Origin: Variovorax sp. dw_308
Lineage (GTDB): Bacteria > Pseudomonadota > Gammaproteobacteria > Burkholderiales > Burkholderiaceae_C
Length of the DNA: 64,000 nucleotides
NCBI RefSeq assembly: GCF_019207085.1
Contig: NZ_JAATOM010000013.1
Location: forward strand, 1-64,000
Direction: 5' to 3'
Part shown: piece after piece, positions 34,585-43,060 of the stretch
How positions within the stretch are numbered: the first letter of the stretch is position 1
Layout of the letters: each line of letters starts with the position of its first letter
Notes under the pieces: generated by a model
Told to the model about the DNA's origin: nothing
The model's database searches: none
What the model saw: only the letters and a program-made list of their open reading frames with translations
Made by a program: the position numbers and the translations under genes

Positions 34585-36474
34585 ATCGCCGCCATCGACC
34601 GTTACTTGGCCTTGCGACGCAGTGCGGGCTTCGTCTTGAGCAACGCGCAGTACCTGCTGCGCAGCTTTGCGGCGTTCGCCGCCGACCGTCAGCAAGCACA
34701 CATCTGCACGGCTACAGCGATCGACTGGGCCAGTCGAGCGCCGTCATCGGCTCAACGGCATACCCGCTACCAGACCGTCCGCCAGTTTGCGGAGCACGTG
34801 CGGATGGAAGACCCCCAACACGACCTGCCGCCGCCCAATCACTTCGGCCATAGGAAGTCCCGCCGCGTCCCTCGCATCTACACAGCCGCAGAGATCGATC
34901 GACTGATCCTGGCTGCGACGCAGTTGTCTGCAGGTGACGCCCTGCGGCCGCAGACCTATGCGACGCTGATCAGCCTGCTTGCCGCAACCGGTCTTCGGAT
35001 CTCAGAGGCCTTGCACCTGCGCTACGGCGACGTGACGCCGGACGGTCTGCTGATCCGCAAGACCAAGTTCCAGAAGACCCGGTTGGTGCCGCTGCATGAG
35101 ACCGCAGTGGCGGGACTCGAGCGGTATCTGGCGCAGCGTCGCGCCGTGCGTCTCACCACGGACCACGTGTTCGTCAACGACGACGGTCGGCCACTGGAAT
35201 ACGGGACCGTGTACCGAGTCTTCGGCAGGCTGGCGGAGGCTGCGGGTATAGCGCCATTGCGCGGGCATCGCCCACGGCTCCATGAGCTCAGGCACACGTT
35301 CGCCCTGCGCGCACTGCAGTCAACGCCTGCCGGTCGCCAACGCATTGGACAGCACATGCTGGCGCTGAGCACCTATCTCGGCCACGTCAGCATCGACTCG
35401 ACCTACTGGTACTTGGAATCGACGCCGGAACTGTTGACCGACATCGCCGCAGCCGGCGAGGTCTATCTGAGCGGAGGTCACCCCATGAGCTCCCTGGCGC
35501 CGCATATCGAGGCCTTTTTGCGCGAGCACCTGCCTCGCCATCGTGCCGCCAGTGCGCACACCTGCGATTCGTACGCCTACAGCTTCCAGTCGCTGTTCGA
35601 GTTCGCTGCCCGCAGGCTCAAGACCGTGCCATCGGCTCTGATGTTGGAGCAGCTGGACGCGCCTTTGATCGCCGCGTTTCTCGAGCATCTCGAGAGTGCA
35701 CGCCGCAACTCGGCGCAAACGCGCAACATCCGTCTGGCGGCGATCCGATCGTTCTTCCGCTTTGTACAACACCGTGAACCCGGCGCGCTCGAGCAGACTC
35801 GCCGCATCCTCGCGATCCCATACAAGAAGACCGACACCCGGCTGGTTGCCCACTTGGACAAAGCGGAACTCCAAGCCTTGCTCGATGCGCCGGATCCGCC
35901 GGCCCGCGAAGGGATTCGCGATCGGGCTATGCTCCATGTGGCGGTCTGCGCCGGACTGCGTGTCTCGGAATTGAAGGGGTTGCGTATGTCCGGCGTCGCG
36001 GCGCAGTGCAAGAGCATCCACGTACTTGGTAAGGGCCGTCGCGAGCGAGCCTTGCCCCTTTGGAAGCCGACAGCGTCGGCATTGCGAGCTTGGTTGTCCG
36101 TGCGCGGCGAGGTCGCCGCACCTGAAGTGTTCGTCAACGCGCGCGGCGAGCCCTTCAGTCGCTGGGGCGTCGCGTACGTCCTGCGCAGCCACGCCGATAC
36201 CGCAAGTACCGCTTGCCCGTCGTTGCGCGGCAAGCAGATCTCGCCCCATGTCCTGAGGCACACCTGCGCGATGATCGTGCTGCAGGCGACGCAGGACATC
36301 CGCAAGGTCTCTCTGTGGCTGGGGCACAGCACCCTGGCCACGACCGAGATCTACGTTCGAGCCGACCCCAGCCAAAAGCTCGAGGCCATCGAGGCCGTCG
36401 TGCCGCCGCATCTGCGCAAGGGCAAGTTCAGGCCGCCGGACCGACTCATTGCGCTGCTCAGGACGAGGCATTAA
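34582..36474 (+). CDS. Fused RIT recombinases B and C (two tyrosine recombinases in one chain)
   Basis: The start ATG 34582 overlaps the old ritA stop (ATGA), as usual in RIT elements. The 630-residue product contains two complete tyrosine recombinases. Residues about 1-305 have ATGLRISEALHL (Arg I), HELRHTFAL (His-x-x-Arg) and TYLGHVSIDSTYWYLE (GH and nucleophilic Tyr). Residues about 312-630 begin MSSLAPHIEAFLREHLPRHR and have CAGLRVSELKGL, HVLRHTCAMIVL and WLGHSTLATTEIYVRAD. Normally B and C are separate genes overlapping by four bases. Here the junction GGHPMSSL is read through in one frame, probably after a one-base indel. Both catalytic sets look intact, so a bifunctional fusion is possible. 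Confidence 0.85.
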   Translation: MIAAIDRYLALRRSAGFVLSNAQYLLRSFAAFAADRQQAHICTATAIDWASRAPSSAQRHTRYQTVRQFAEHVRMEDPQHDLPPPNHFGHRKSRRVPRIYTAAEIDRLILAATQLSAGDALRPQTYATLISLLAATGLRISEALHLRYGDVTPDGLLIRKTKFQKTRLVPLHETAVAGLERYLAQRRAVRLTTDHVFVNDDGRPLEYGTVYRVFGRLAEAAGIAPLRGHRPRLHELRHTFALRALQSTPAGRQRIGQHMLALSTYLGHVSIDSTYWYLESTPELLTDIAAAGEVYLSGGHPMSSLAPHIEAFLREHLPRHRAASAHTCDSYAYSFQSLFEFAARRLKTVPSALMLEQLDAPLIAAFLEHLESARRNSAQTRNIRLAAIRSFFRFVQHREPGALEQTRRILAIPYKKTDTRLVAHLDKAELQALLDAPDPPAREGIRDRAMLHVAVCAGLRVSELKGLRMSGVAAQCKSIHVLGKGRRERALPLWKPTASALRAWLSVRGEVAAPEVFVNARGEPFSRWGVAYVLRSHADTASTACPSLRGKQISPHVLRHTCAMIVLQATQDIRKVSLWLGHSTLATTEIYVRADPSQKLEAIEAVVPPHLRKGKFRPPDRLIALLRTRH

Positions 36475-36526
36475 ATGGGGAGCCGAATGGATGCGAGCGC
36501 CACGACTTGACGCGCCTTCGATCGCC

Positions 36527-36562
36527 GAACTCCCCGTATTGGGAGTCTCACCATAAGGCACG
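36527..36562 (-). repeat. Right inverted repeat of the RIT element
   Basis: Reverse complement of the left end at 33431-33466 with one mismatch. Confidence 0.85.
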
Positions 36563-36582
36563 TTCGGGAGAGCTCTCCAGAA
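36563..36582. repeat. Imperfect palindrome at the RIT/IS91 right junction
   Basis: TTCGGGAGAGCTCTCCAGAA is nearly self-complementary and contains the same 12-bp core, GGAGAGCTCTCC, as the palindrome at 33101-33130. It lies between the right inverted repeat and the resumed transposase frame. Confidence 0.65.
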
Positions 36583-37583
36583 CCTGCCGTAATCGTCACT
36601 GCCCCAAGTGCCAGAGCGTCGCCGCGCAGCGTTGGCTCGATGCGCGCCAAGCCGATCTGCTGCCGGTCGAGTATTACCACGTCGTGTTCACGCTGCCGGC
36701 GCCCGTCGCCGACATCGCGTACCAGAACAAGGCCGCCATCTACGGCCTGCTGTTCGACCTGGCCGCGGAAGTGTTGTTGACGATCGCCGCCGATCCCCGG
36801 TACCTGGGCGCAAGGATCGGCGCCACACTGGTACTGCACACCTGGGGCTCGGCGCTGACCCACCACCCGCATGTGCACGGCATCGTGCCCGGTGGAGGGC
36901 TGGCCTCCGATGGCAAGACCTGGGTGGCGTGCCGCCCCGGATTCTTCCTGCCGGTGCGGGTGCTGTCGCGCTTGTTCCGGCGCCGCTTCTTGGAAGAGCT
37001 GCAGCGGATGCACGAAGGTGGCAAGCTCCAGTTCTTCGGCGAGCATGCCCGACTGGGCGACGCGCGGGCCTTCAAGGCGTGGCTCGCGCCGCTGCGCAAG
37101 GTCGAGTGGGTTGTCTATGCCAAGCGGCCCTTCGCGGGGCCACAGGCGGTGCTGGCCTACCTGTCTCGCTACACCCACCGGGTGGCGATCTCCAACAGCC
37201 GCCTGCTTGCGCTGGACGAGCGCGGCGTGAGCTTCCGGTGGAAGGACTACCGCGCCAAGGGCAAGACGCGCTACAAGGCCATGACGCTGTCGCCCCAGGA
37301 GTTCATGCGCCGGTTCCTGCTGCATGTGCTGCCCGGTGGCTTCCATCGCATTCGCCATTACGGGTTATTGGCCAATGGCTCGCGCAAGGCGAGTCTGGCG
37401 GCAGCGCGCGAACTCTTGCATGCGGTGCCAGTGCCAACCGAGATGGGCAGCAGCACCGAAGCCGTCGGTACAGATCTTCACTCCGTACGCCCCACCTTCA
37501 TCTGCCGACACTGCGGCCACGTCATGGTTATCGTGCAGACCTTTGCTCAGAGTGCGCCGATCCGCGCACCACCACCGCCATGA

Positions 37584-38152
37584 CCGGCTCTACAGCCCAA
37601 CTGGACTCGGTGCCGATGAGCGGTGCGCTCGTCAGCGGGGTCAACGCGTGCCGCCACCAGCCATCAGTTCAATGCAGCCGCTGGCGCGCGTTGCAGCATG
37701 CGCGGCGTAGCACTGCGAAGGATCGATCCGGACAAGCTGGGTATGCGCATATCGGTCACCCGCAGCCAAAGACCAACCCGCGCACGCCCAAATCCCCATA
37801 GCTTCTGCGCCCTGAACACGCGCGCTGGGCTTGCCTCCGCGGTTTCCTCCCTCGAGGCTTGTGGGACACCTGCCCTACGGTCGTGTCGTGCATCACTTGC
37901 GCCAGTCTCCGGGCAGGTATCCCACAACCCTAAACAACTCCGGTAGTGGTAGGAGGAGCAGCGTACGATTCCTACCGCAGCGAACCATAAGTCAAAAAAA
38001 AGTTGGAAAGGAATAGCCAGTGACCCGTAGGTCTCTGGCTCTAAGGCTTATTTGCGACCAGCAAGTCTCCGGATCGTCAGAATCGCCTACAAGGGCACTA
38101 GCCTGCCGGAATGACTCGGGACGGTTGACACTCGTGTTCGCTGCCCTACGCC
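37584..38152. other. 569-bp region after the IS91 transposase
   Basis: No gene is supported. The far end of the IS91-type element is probably in here, since these elements carry short non-coding ends without inverted repeats, but no boundary could be fixed. Confidence 0.4.
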
Positions 38153-38368
38153 TCACCAGAATCGCCACCAAGGTCGCAACCTTTCTTCAAGTGGTCGGAT
38201 GTCTAGGGTGGAGAAAGATGACTTCGGGTTACCCCATCGGCGACGAATCTCGGCCTCCAAGGCGTGAGCCCGGCCCCGCGCATCCTTGTCGCCTTGCGGA
38301 GACCGCCTGCGCCATTCGTGCGCGAGCACAAGCAACTCATCGTCGGTGAATTCAGCGAACTCGTCCAT
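38153..38368 (-). CDS. Small conserved-looking cytosolic protein
   Basis: With the start at ATG 38368 the product is 71 residues (MDEFAEFTDDELLVLAHEWR and onward). It is a charged helical protein (AHALEAEIRRRWG) with a Trp-rich end (RPWWRFW). Composition and the aromatic C-terminus look like a genuine small protein. No family name or function can be given. A 15-residue longer start at 38413 is possible. Confidence 0.5.
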   Translation of the reverse strand: MDEFAEFTDDELLVLAHEWRRRSPQGDKDARGRAHALEAEIRRRWGNPKSSFSTLDIRPLEERLRPWWRFW

Positions 38369-38507
38369 CTGGCTGATTTTGCCCAAGCGTCCGGAGATCC
38401 CGAGCAGCGCCAAAGCGACGACATCTAAATGCTGGACCGTCCATGAGGAAGTTTCCTATCGGGCTCGAGCCGCAGGCTCGGGCGGCTGCCCCGGGGAAGC
38501 TGCCGAA

Positions 38508-38864
38508 CTACAGGGTCTTGGCGTAAAACGTCGTCAGCTTGTACATGGCGACGTCCACGTACTTCGGAACCCAATAGGTTTCAATGTGCGTGGCACCTTC
38601 GATCTTGAACAGTTCCTTGTCCTGCGTGCCCGAGGCCTTGGGGAAGGCGTCTTCGCTCATGTAGAGGCTGTCGGCCTTGCTGCCGGCAATCATCAGCAGC
38701 GGCTTGTCGATCACCTCGATCAGGTGCGTCGCGTCGCAGCGCATGAGGTCCAGCAGGCTGCTGGTGGTGTACTTGAAGTTTGCGCCCGGGTGGGCGTGCG
38801 TCTTCCAGTAGTACTCATAGCCCTGCCGGTACATCTCGAACGGCAGTGCGGCGATCCTGCGCAT
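38508..38864 (-). pseudogene. Alpha/beta-hydrolase (dienelactone-hydrolase-like) C-terminal fragment
   Basis: The 118-residue frame encodes the C-terminal third of an alpha/beta hydrolase: FEMYRQGYEYYWKTHAHPGA, KPLLMIAGSKADSLYMSEDA (the region of the catalytic acid) and FKIEGATHIETYWVPKYVD with the catalytic His. The nucleophile elbow and lid are absent. A few codons of matching sequence (GDADMTDAQ) appear in another frame just upstream, which indicates a frameshift at about 38865 before the homology ends. Confidence 0.7.
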
Positions 38865-38867
38865 CGG

Positions 38868-39182
38868 TCATGTCGGCGTCGCCCGAATGTCGTCAAAGGC
38901 AAGCAGCAGCGCCTGCCGCAGCGCCTGTCCCTCCTTGTTCGCACGAATGGCCTTGCAGAAGGGATGCCTCTTGTCGCTCTCGAGCTCGAAGACGGGGCCG
39001 TTGGAGCGTGCGATGGCATACGTCGCACGCACCGCGTCTTTCACGTTTTGAGCCATCTCGTGCTCCTTGCCGAGGACGGTCGTCTGCGTCAGTCGTCCCT
39101 TGCTGTTCAATCCATAGACATACGCGTGTCGCTTGGGAGTCGCCCTGTCGAACAGGGCGCGTTCATAACCTTTTGAAATCAC
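38868..39182 (-). CDS. Protein of unknown function (about 104 residues)
   Basis: The preferred start is GTG 39182, preceded by GGAG, giving ISKGYERALFDRATPKRHAY and onward. An alternative start, ATG 39056, has an excellent AAGGAG site six bases upstream and would give 62 residues (MAQNVKDAVRATYAIARSNG and onward). The protein is soluble, basic and without recognised motifs (VFELESDKRHPFCKAIRANK). Its end touches the hydrolase fragment. I do not recognise the family. Confidence 0.45.
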   Translation of the reverse strand: MISKGYERALFDRATPKRHAYVYGLNSKGRLTQTTVLGKEHEMAQNVKDAVRATYAIARSNGPVFELESDKRHPFCKAIRANKEGQALRQALLLAFDDIRATPT

Positions 39183-39265
39183 TTTTCTTCTCCGCTTTTT
39201 CGGTGTGCTTGTGTCCGATGTGACGCACGAAGCCGCGACGCTCATCGCCGCAGTTCCTGCGGGGC

Positions 39266-39485
39266 GTCGTGACCTGCCCCCTCCCAGCCATACCAGCGTA
39301 ATGGCAGTGAAGTCCGTCAACTTGGAAAATGGCGGACATGAGAAAGAGCAGATTCACCGAACAGCAGATCATCGGTTGCATCAGGCAGGCCGAGGCCGGC
39401 CTCCCGATCAAGGAGTTGCGCCGCGGGGGCGGCTTCAGCGGCGCGAGCTTCTACAGGTGGCGCGCCAAGTACGGCGGCGAGGAAT
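39266..39485 (+). pseudogene. IS3-family left end with truncated OrfA
   Basis: A terminus-like TGACCTGCCCCC at about 39269 is followed by an orfA start. ATG 39338 reads MRKSRFTEQQIIGCIRQAEA, then GLPIKELRRGGGFSGASFYR and WRAKYGG, an IS3-type helix-turn-helix. Homology ends at about 39485, and no OrfB or right end was found. Confidence 0.7.
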
Positions 39486-39801
39486 GTGCGAGCGGCGGCG
39501 TTTCGCCTGGATTTCGGGAACCTGCCATACGCTGGTGTTTGGGCGGCCGCCGCGACTTGGCGCTCAAGACTGGTACCAGTCTTTCGCGTTCATCCTGTCA
39601 ACGTCTGGAGTTGCCGGAAGCAGAACTTCTAGGTTTTCTTGCGGTCGGCTGACGTACCTTGGAAATAAGAGATCGCCCCGGCGAGCCACGAGCCTGTTTG
39701 ACGGATAAGCGTCTACCTAGTCGGGCGGCGCGGCTCCATGGAAAAAACGGGTTCTCGCAAGTCCGCTGGCCCGCAGCAACTCAAGATGCAAAGGCCGCTT
39801 A
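39486..39801. other. 316-bp region without recognisable gene
   Basis: Lies between the IS3 remnant and the 3' end of the porin gene. No terminator hairpin with a T-run was found for the porin. Confidence 0.35.
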
Positions 39802-41043
39802 TCAGAACGCGGTTCTTATGCCGACGTCGTACGCCGTGGAGGTATCGGGCGTATACGTTGCATTGCTGATAAAAGCTGGCGGATTGACAACTCGCGAGGC
39901 GCCGTTCTTGTTGTTGACCCGCGCCACCGTGGCATATAGCGCCGTCCGCTTGGACAGGTTGTAGATGTAGCCCAGCGCGAGCTTGCCGGCGGTCGGGTCG
40001 GCCACGCCGGGCAGGTCGAGGTCGTACTTCAGATGGGAGTAGGCCACCCGGATCAGGCCCGGCCCCACCGGCACCTGCGCACTCACCAGGTAGCCGTTGA
40101 CGTCGATACGAGTGATGCCACCCGTTGCGGGCATAACTGCGTAGTCACGCACATAGCGCTGCCGCGACAACTCCCCTGACAACTTGACCACCCCGAAGTC
40201 GTAGATCGCCATGGCGTTCATGATCTTTACGCTGTCGGTGGTTCCGGCGTAGTAGTTATCGGCGAGCGTGCTCTCCGCGTAAGCGACCGCCACGTCGAGC
40301 GCTCCATTGGCGTAGCCGAGCCGACCGCCGACATAGCGCCCGACCCGTGATGGCGCCACCGCGCCGGCATTGACGGCACCCGCGGCATTGACACCGGGCG
40401 GGGTCGTGGTGCCGGGGGCGTACTTGACGTTCTCAGGCAGGCCATACATGAACTGGCCATAGACGCCGCCGAGCGTCGGTGGCAGAAAGTACCCCACGGT
40501 GTTGCTCGCCCGCGCGTAGTTGCCGTTGGCGTTGTAGACACTGCCCGGAGCGGCGGCGCCGGCCGAGAGCATGAGGCTGGCGCCCGAGCCGATCTGGGTC
40601 CACGGATCGGCGATGCTGTCATTCCAGAACGTTGGCGTGTAGTCGCGGCCCAGGCGGATCTCGCCAAAGCCACCCGACAGGCTCACCGTGGAGCGGCGCG
40701 CGAAGGTCGCGATACCGTTGGCGCCATCGTCATTGGTGATCGGGGCCTCGAGCCAGAAGCTCGCGGCCAGCCCACCGCCGAGGTCTTCGGTCCCGCGAAA
40801 TCCAAGCCGACTCGTTGACGTCCCTGAATGACGCAGTTCGGTCTTGCTGACCGTGACGCTGCCACGGTTCACGTACGACGGGTTGGCCAGCGTGGGCACG
40901 TTGTTGTCTTTCGACTTGTTGTAGGTGCCGCTGATGGCCGCATCGACCACGCCGAACAGCGTGACGGTCGACTGGGCCGAGGCCGTGCCTGCAATGGCCA
41001 TCGAAGCCATGGCAACGAGATGTCTTGTTGAATTCAATTTCAT
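39802..41043 (-). CDS. Gram-negative general porin (16-strand type)
   Basis: The start at ATG 41043 opens a signal peptide (MKLNSTRHLVAMASMAIAGT, then ASA and cleavage before QSTVTLFG). The 413-residue precursor has the beta-proteobacterial porin pattern: SSVTLFG-like first strand (STVTLFGVVDAAI), SRLGFRGTEDLGGGLAASFW, FARRSTVSLSGGFGEIRLGR and a C-terminal Phe (YDVGIRTAF). It forms a trimeric outer-membrane diffusion pore. It diverges from the amidohydrolase operon and probably admits that operon's substrate. Confidence 0.92.
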   Translation of the reverse strand: MKLNSTRHLVAMASMAIAGTASAQSTVTLFGVVDAAISGTYNKSKDNNVPTLANPSYVNRGSVTVSKTELRHSGTSTSRLGFRGTEDLGGGLAASFWLEAPITNDDGANGIATFARRSTVSLSGGFGEIRLGRDYTPTFWNDSIADPWTQIGSGASLMLSAGAAAPGSVYNANGNYARASNTVGYFLPPTLGGVYGQFMYGLPENVKYAPGTTTPPGVNAAGAVNAGAVAPSRVGRYVGGRLGYANGALDVAVAYAESTLADNYYAGTTDSVKIMNAMAIYDFGVVKLSGELSRQRYVRDYAVMPATGGITRIDVNGYLVSAQVPVGPGLIRVAYSHLKYDLDLPGVADPTAGKLALGYIYNLSKRTALYATVARVNNKNGASRVVNPPAFISNATYTPDTSTAYDVGIRTAF

Positions 41044-41240
41044 GGGTGTCTCTGGTTCTGGTGAATCGTTCGAATCGCCGGGCATGCTAGGAAGCACGAC
41101 GCGCGTCGCCAAACGTTCTGCATTCCGGAACACGGGGGCTGCCGGCATGACGGCTTCACATGGACGCCATACCAAAACGCCATGTCAGGAGACGACTCCC
41201 CGCTCCCAATAATCCTCAACAAGATTTGATTGGAGACACG
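41044..41240. promoter_or_regulatory. Divergent promoter region between porin and amidohydrolase operon
   Basis: These 197 bp separate two divergent genes. A GTTC-N9-GAAC type inverted element lies at 41115-41131 and could be a site for the IclR protein encoded at 42090. A GGAG ribosome-binding site at 41232-41235 serves the amidohydrolase. The operator call rests on symmetry and position only. Confidence 0.35.
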
Positions 41241-42086
41241 ATGGACATCGTCGACGCCCAGGTGCACGCCTTCTTCAAGCTGCAGGAGAACGAGATGCTC
41301 GCGGCAATGGATGCGCTTGGCATCCGCGCAGTGATCATCGACGAGTTGTGGGGCCACCTCGAGAACTGGGTCGCGTGGCCGCACGCGACCCAGGCGAACG
41401 GAGTTCGACGTGCGCTGAGCCCGCTGGCGCAGGTCGCCGCGCTGAAACACCCCGACCGCTTCGCCTTCGTTCAGCGCGTGAACCGCGCGGACCCCGAACT
41501 GGCCGCGCTCTTTGCGATCCTCGGCACCACACCCGGATGCCGGGCCGTGCGCGTCGACCTTCGCTCGCGCGAGGAACGGCAGGCCTTCGCAAGCGGCGGC
41601 TTTGACGAGTTGCTCGGGCTGGCGCGCGAACGCGACCTCACTGTCGGGCTCCATATCCATGGTCGCGACACTGCCGAGGTGCTGCGCGGCACGCTCGGTC
41701 GATTCGCCGATGTGCGCTTCGTGCTCGACCACTGCGGCTATCCCAAGGCACCCGAGCAGTGGGACAGCGTGCTGTCGCTGGGCGCGTGCCCCAACCTGTG
41801 GTTGAAATGGTGCCACGCGCACCACTTCTTCGAGGCGGGGCCCTACCCGTTTCCAGGACTTCAGAAGCAGTTGCTGCGCGCGGTCGATTCCTATGGTGCC
41901 GAAAGGGTGCTGTGGGCCAGTGACATCACGCACGACCACGGCAACGTCAGCTGGGCCGACCTCCTCTACTACGTGCGCGAATCCCCGTCGTTGTCGGCCG
42001 GTGATCGCGAATGGCTGCTCTCAAGGGCAGCGCGTGCGGCCTACCAGTGGCCGACAGCGGTAGGTGCCGGCGCCACGGCCGCCTGA
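41241..42086 (+). CDS. Amidohydrolase-family metal-dependent hydrolase
   Basis: ATG 41241 (GGAG upstream) gives 281 residues of the amidohydrolase-2 TIM-barrel family. Candidate metal and catalytic residues are in VDAQVHAFF (strand 1), VGLHIHGRD (His), FVLDHCGYPK (His) and VLWASDITHDHG (Asp). These enzymes hydrolyse or decarboxylate cyclic or aromatic carboxylates, including lactones such as 2-pyrone-4,6-dicarboxylate, but the substrate here is unknown. It is the first gene of an operon continuing with the IclR regulator three bases later. Confidence 0.85.
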   Translation: MDIVDAQVHAFFKLQENEMLAAMDALGIRAVIIDELWGHLENWVAWPHATQANGVRRALSPLAQVAALKHPDRFAFVQRVNRADPELAALFAILGTTPGCRAVRVDLRSREERQAFASGGFDELLGLARERDLTVGLHIHGRDTAEVLRGTLGRFADVRFVLDHCGYPKAPEQWDSVLSLGACPNLWLKWCHAHHFFEAGPYPFPGLQKQLLRAVDSYGAERVLWASDITHDHGNVSWADLLYYVRESPSLSAGDREWLLSRAARAAYQWPTAVGAGATAA

Positions 42087-42089
42087 GCG

Positions 42090-42911
42090 ATGAACAACAC
42101 GCTGGTCAAGGGTCTGGGCCTTCTCGAAACGCTGACACGCAGCGGCAAGCCGATGGGCGTCAGCCAGCTCGCATTGGCCACCGGCCTGCCCAAGAGTGGC
42201 GCGCACCGGCTTCTCCAGGCACTGGTCGACGCGCAGTACGTGCAACGCTTCGGGTCCGGCACCTACGGCGCAACCATCAAGCTCTGGGGGCTGGGCTCGG
42301 CCGCGCTGTCCGGCTTCGACTTGCGCCGCCATGCCGACAAGTTCATGGATGAATTGACGGCACGAACCGGCGAGACCGTCCACCTGTCGGTGCTGGACCA
42401 CCGGGAAGTCGTCTACGTGCACAAGGTGACCGGACCCGACCCGGTGCCCGCGCACAAGCAGATTGGCGGTCGCGCGCCCGCGCATTGCGTCGCGACCGGC
42501 AAGGCCATGATGGCGTTCAAGGGCGCGCACTGGCTGGCGGATGCCGTCATGCACCTCGACGCCGCGACGCCCATGACCCTCACGGTGCCCGACGTGTTCA
42601 TGGCGCAGATGCAGCGCATCCGGCGCGACGGGTTCGCCGTCAATCACGGTGAATGGCGCCTCGACCTCCACGGCCTGGCCGCGCCGATCTTCGACGCAGC
42701 TGGCACGGTGGTCGCCGCGGTCGGCGTCTCGGGTTTCGCGCACCGGTTGCCGCTGCATCGGCTGCATGAGTTGGCAGACGACGTGATGCAAGTGGCGCGC
42801 GCCATGTCCCCGGGCCTGGAATGCAGTACGCCGCATGCCGCCCTGCTGGGCGTGACGAGCCATTGGCGCACGGCGGACGTGGGCGGCGCCGAGGCCTCGC
42901 CCCTGCCATGA
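42090..42911 (+). CDS. IclR-family transcriptional regulator
   Basis: The 273-residue protein has an N-terminal winged helix (VKGLGLLETLTRSGKPMGVS, QLALATGLPKSGAHRLLQAL) and a C-terminal IclR effector domain (ETVHLSVLDHREVVYVHKVT, HCVATGKAMMAFKG, GFAVNHGEWRLDLHGLAAPI). It follows the amidohydrolase by three bases. It is likely to control this operon and the divergent porin in response to the substrate or a pathway intermediate. Confidence 0.92.
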   Translation: MNNTLVKGLGLLETLTRSGKPMGVSQLALATGLPKSGAHRLLQALVDAQYVQRFGSGTYGATIKLWGLGSAALSGFDLRRHADKFMDELTARTGETVHLSVLDHREVVYVHKVTGPDPVPAHKQIGGRAPAHCVATGKAMMAFKGAHWLADAVMHLDAATPMTLTVPDVFMAQMQRIRRDGFAVNHGEWRLDLHGLAAPIFDAAGTVVAAVGVSGFAHRLPLHRLHELADDVMQVARAMSPGLECSTPHAALLGVTSHWRTADVGGAEASPLP

Positions 42912-43060
42912 CGTTTGTGCATGGTGGCGATGCCGCCGCGCTTCTAGCCGGATCGATGACGCACTCCTAAAGTCTGCCCTGACTCCTCCATCACCCACCG
43001 AGACAAACCGGATGGCCCGCACCGACTGCGACCACCGGGCCTGCTGAAACGGCCAACACC

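Larger units (their letters stand above)
33431..36584 (+). mobile_element. Recombinase-in-Trio (RIT) element inserted in IS91
   Basis: About 3.15 kb of foreign sequence interrupts the IS91 transposase. It is bounded by inverted repeats (33431-33466 and 36527-36562) and carries three tyrosine-recombinase coding regions in tandem with overlapping ends. That arrangement defines RIT elements, known from Cupriavidus and other proteobacteria. The first recombinase is internally deleted and the second and third are fused, so autonomous activity is doubtful. Confidence 0.85.
33237..37583 (+). pseudogene. IS91-family transposase, split by a RIT element
   Basis: The first 66 codons start at GTG 33237 (GAGGGG upstream) and read RPSLEVADIFRQHGPAWRAA through the zinc-binding CEGCGTDQVSYNSC. 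They end at 33434. The frame resumes at 36585 with CRNRHCPKCQSVAAQRWLDA and runs to 37583. The resumed part includes TLVLHTWGSALTHHPHVHGI (the HUH-like histidines), LSRYTHRVAISNSRLL and ICRHCGHVM. Joining the two gives a normal IS91-type rolling-circle transposase of about 397 residues in one frame. The insertion sits exactly within the CxxC zinc-finger region, and TGCC is found at both junctions. Confidence 0.88.

Noticed and set aside
36213..36584. N-terminal extension of the IS91 transposase from ATG 36213
   Set aside because: That stretch overlaps the RitC coding region and the RIT end in a different frame. The true N-terminus lies at 33237 before the insertion.
41114..41132. Firm IclR operator call
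   Set aside because: Only a 4-base inverted arm is present; kept as a weak note in the promoter entry.
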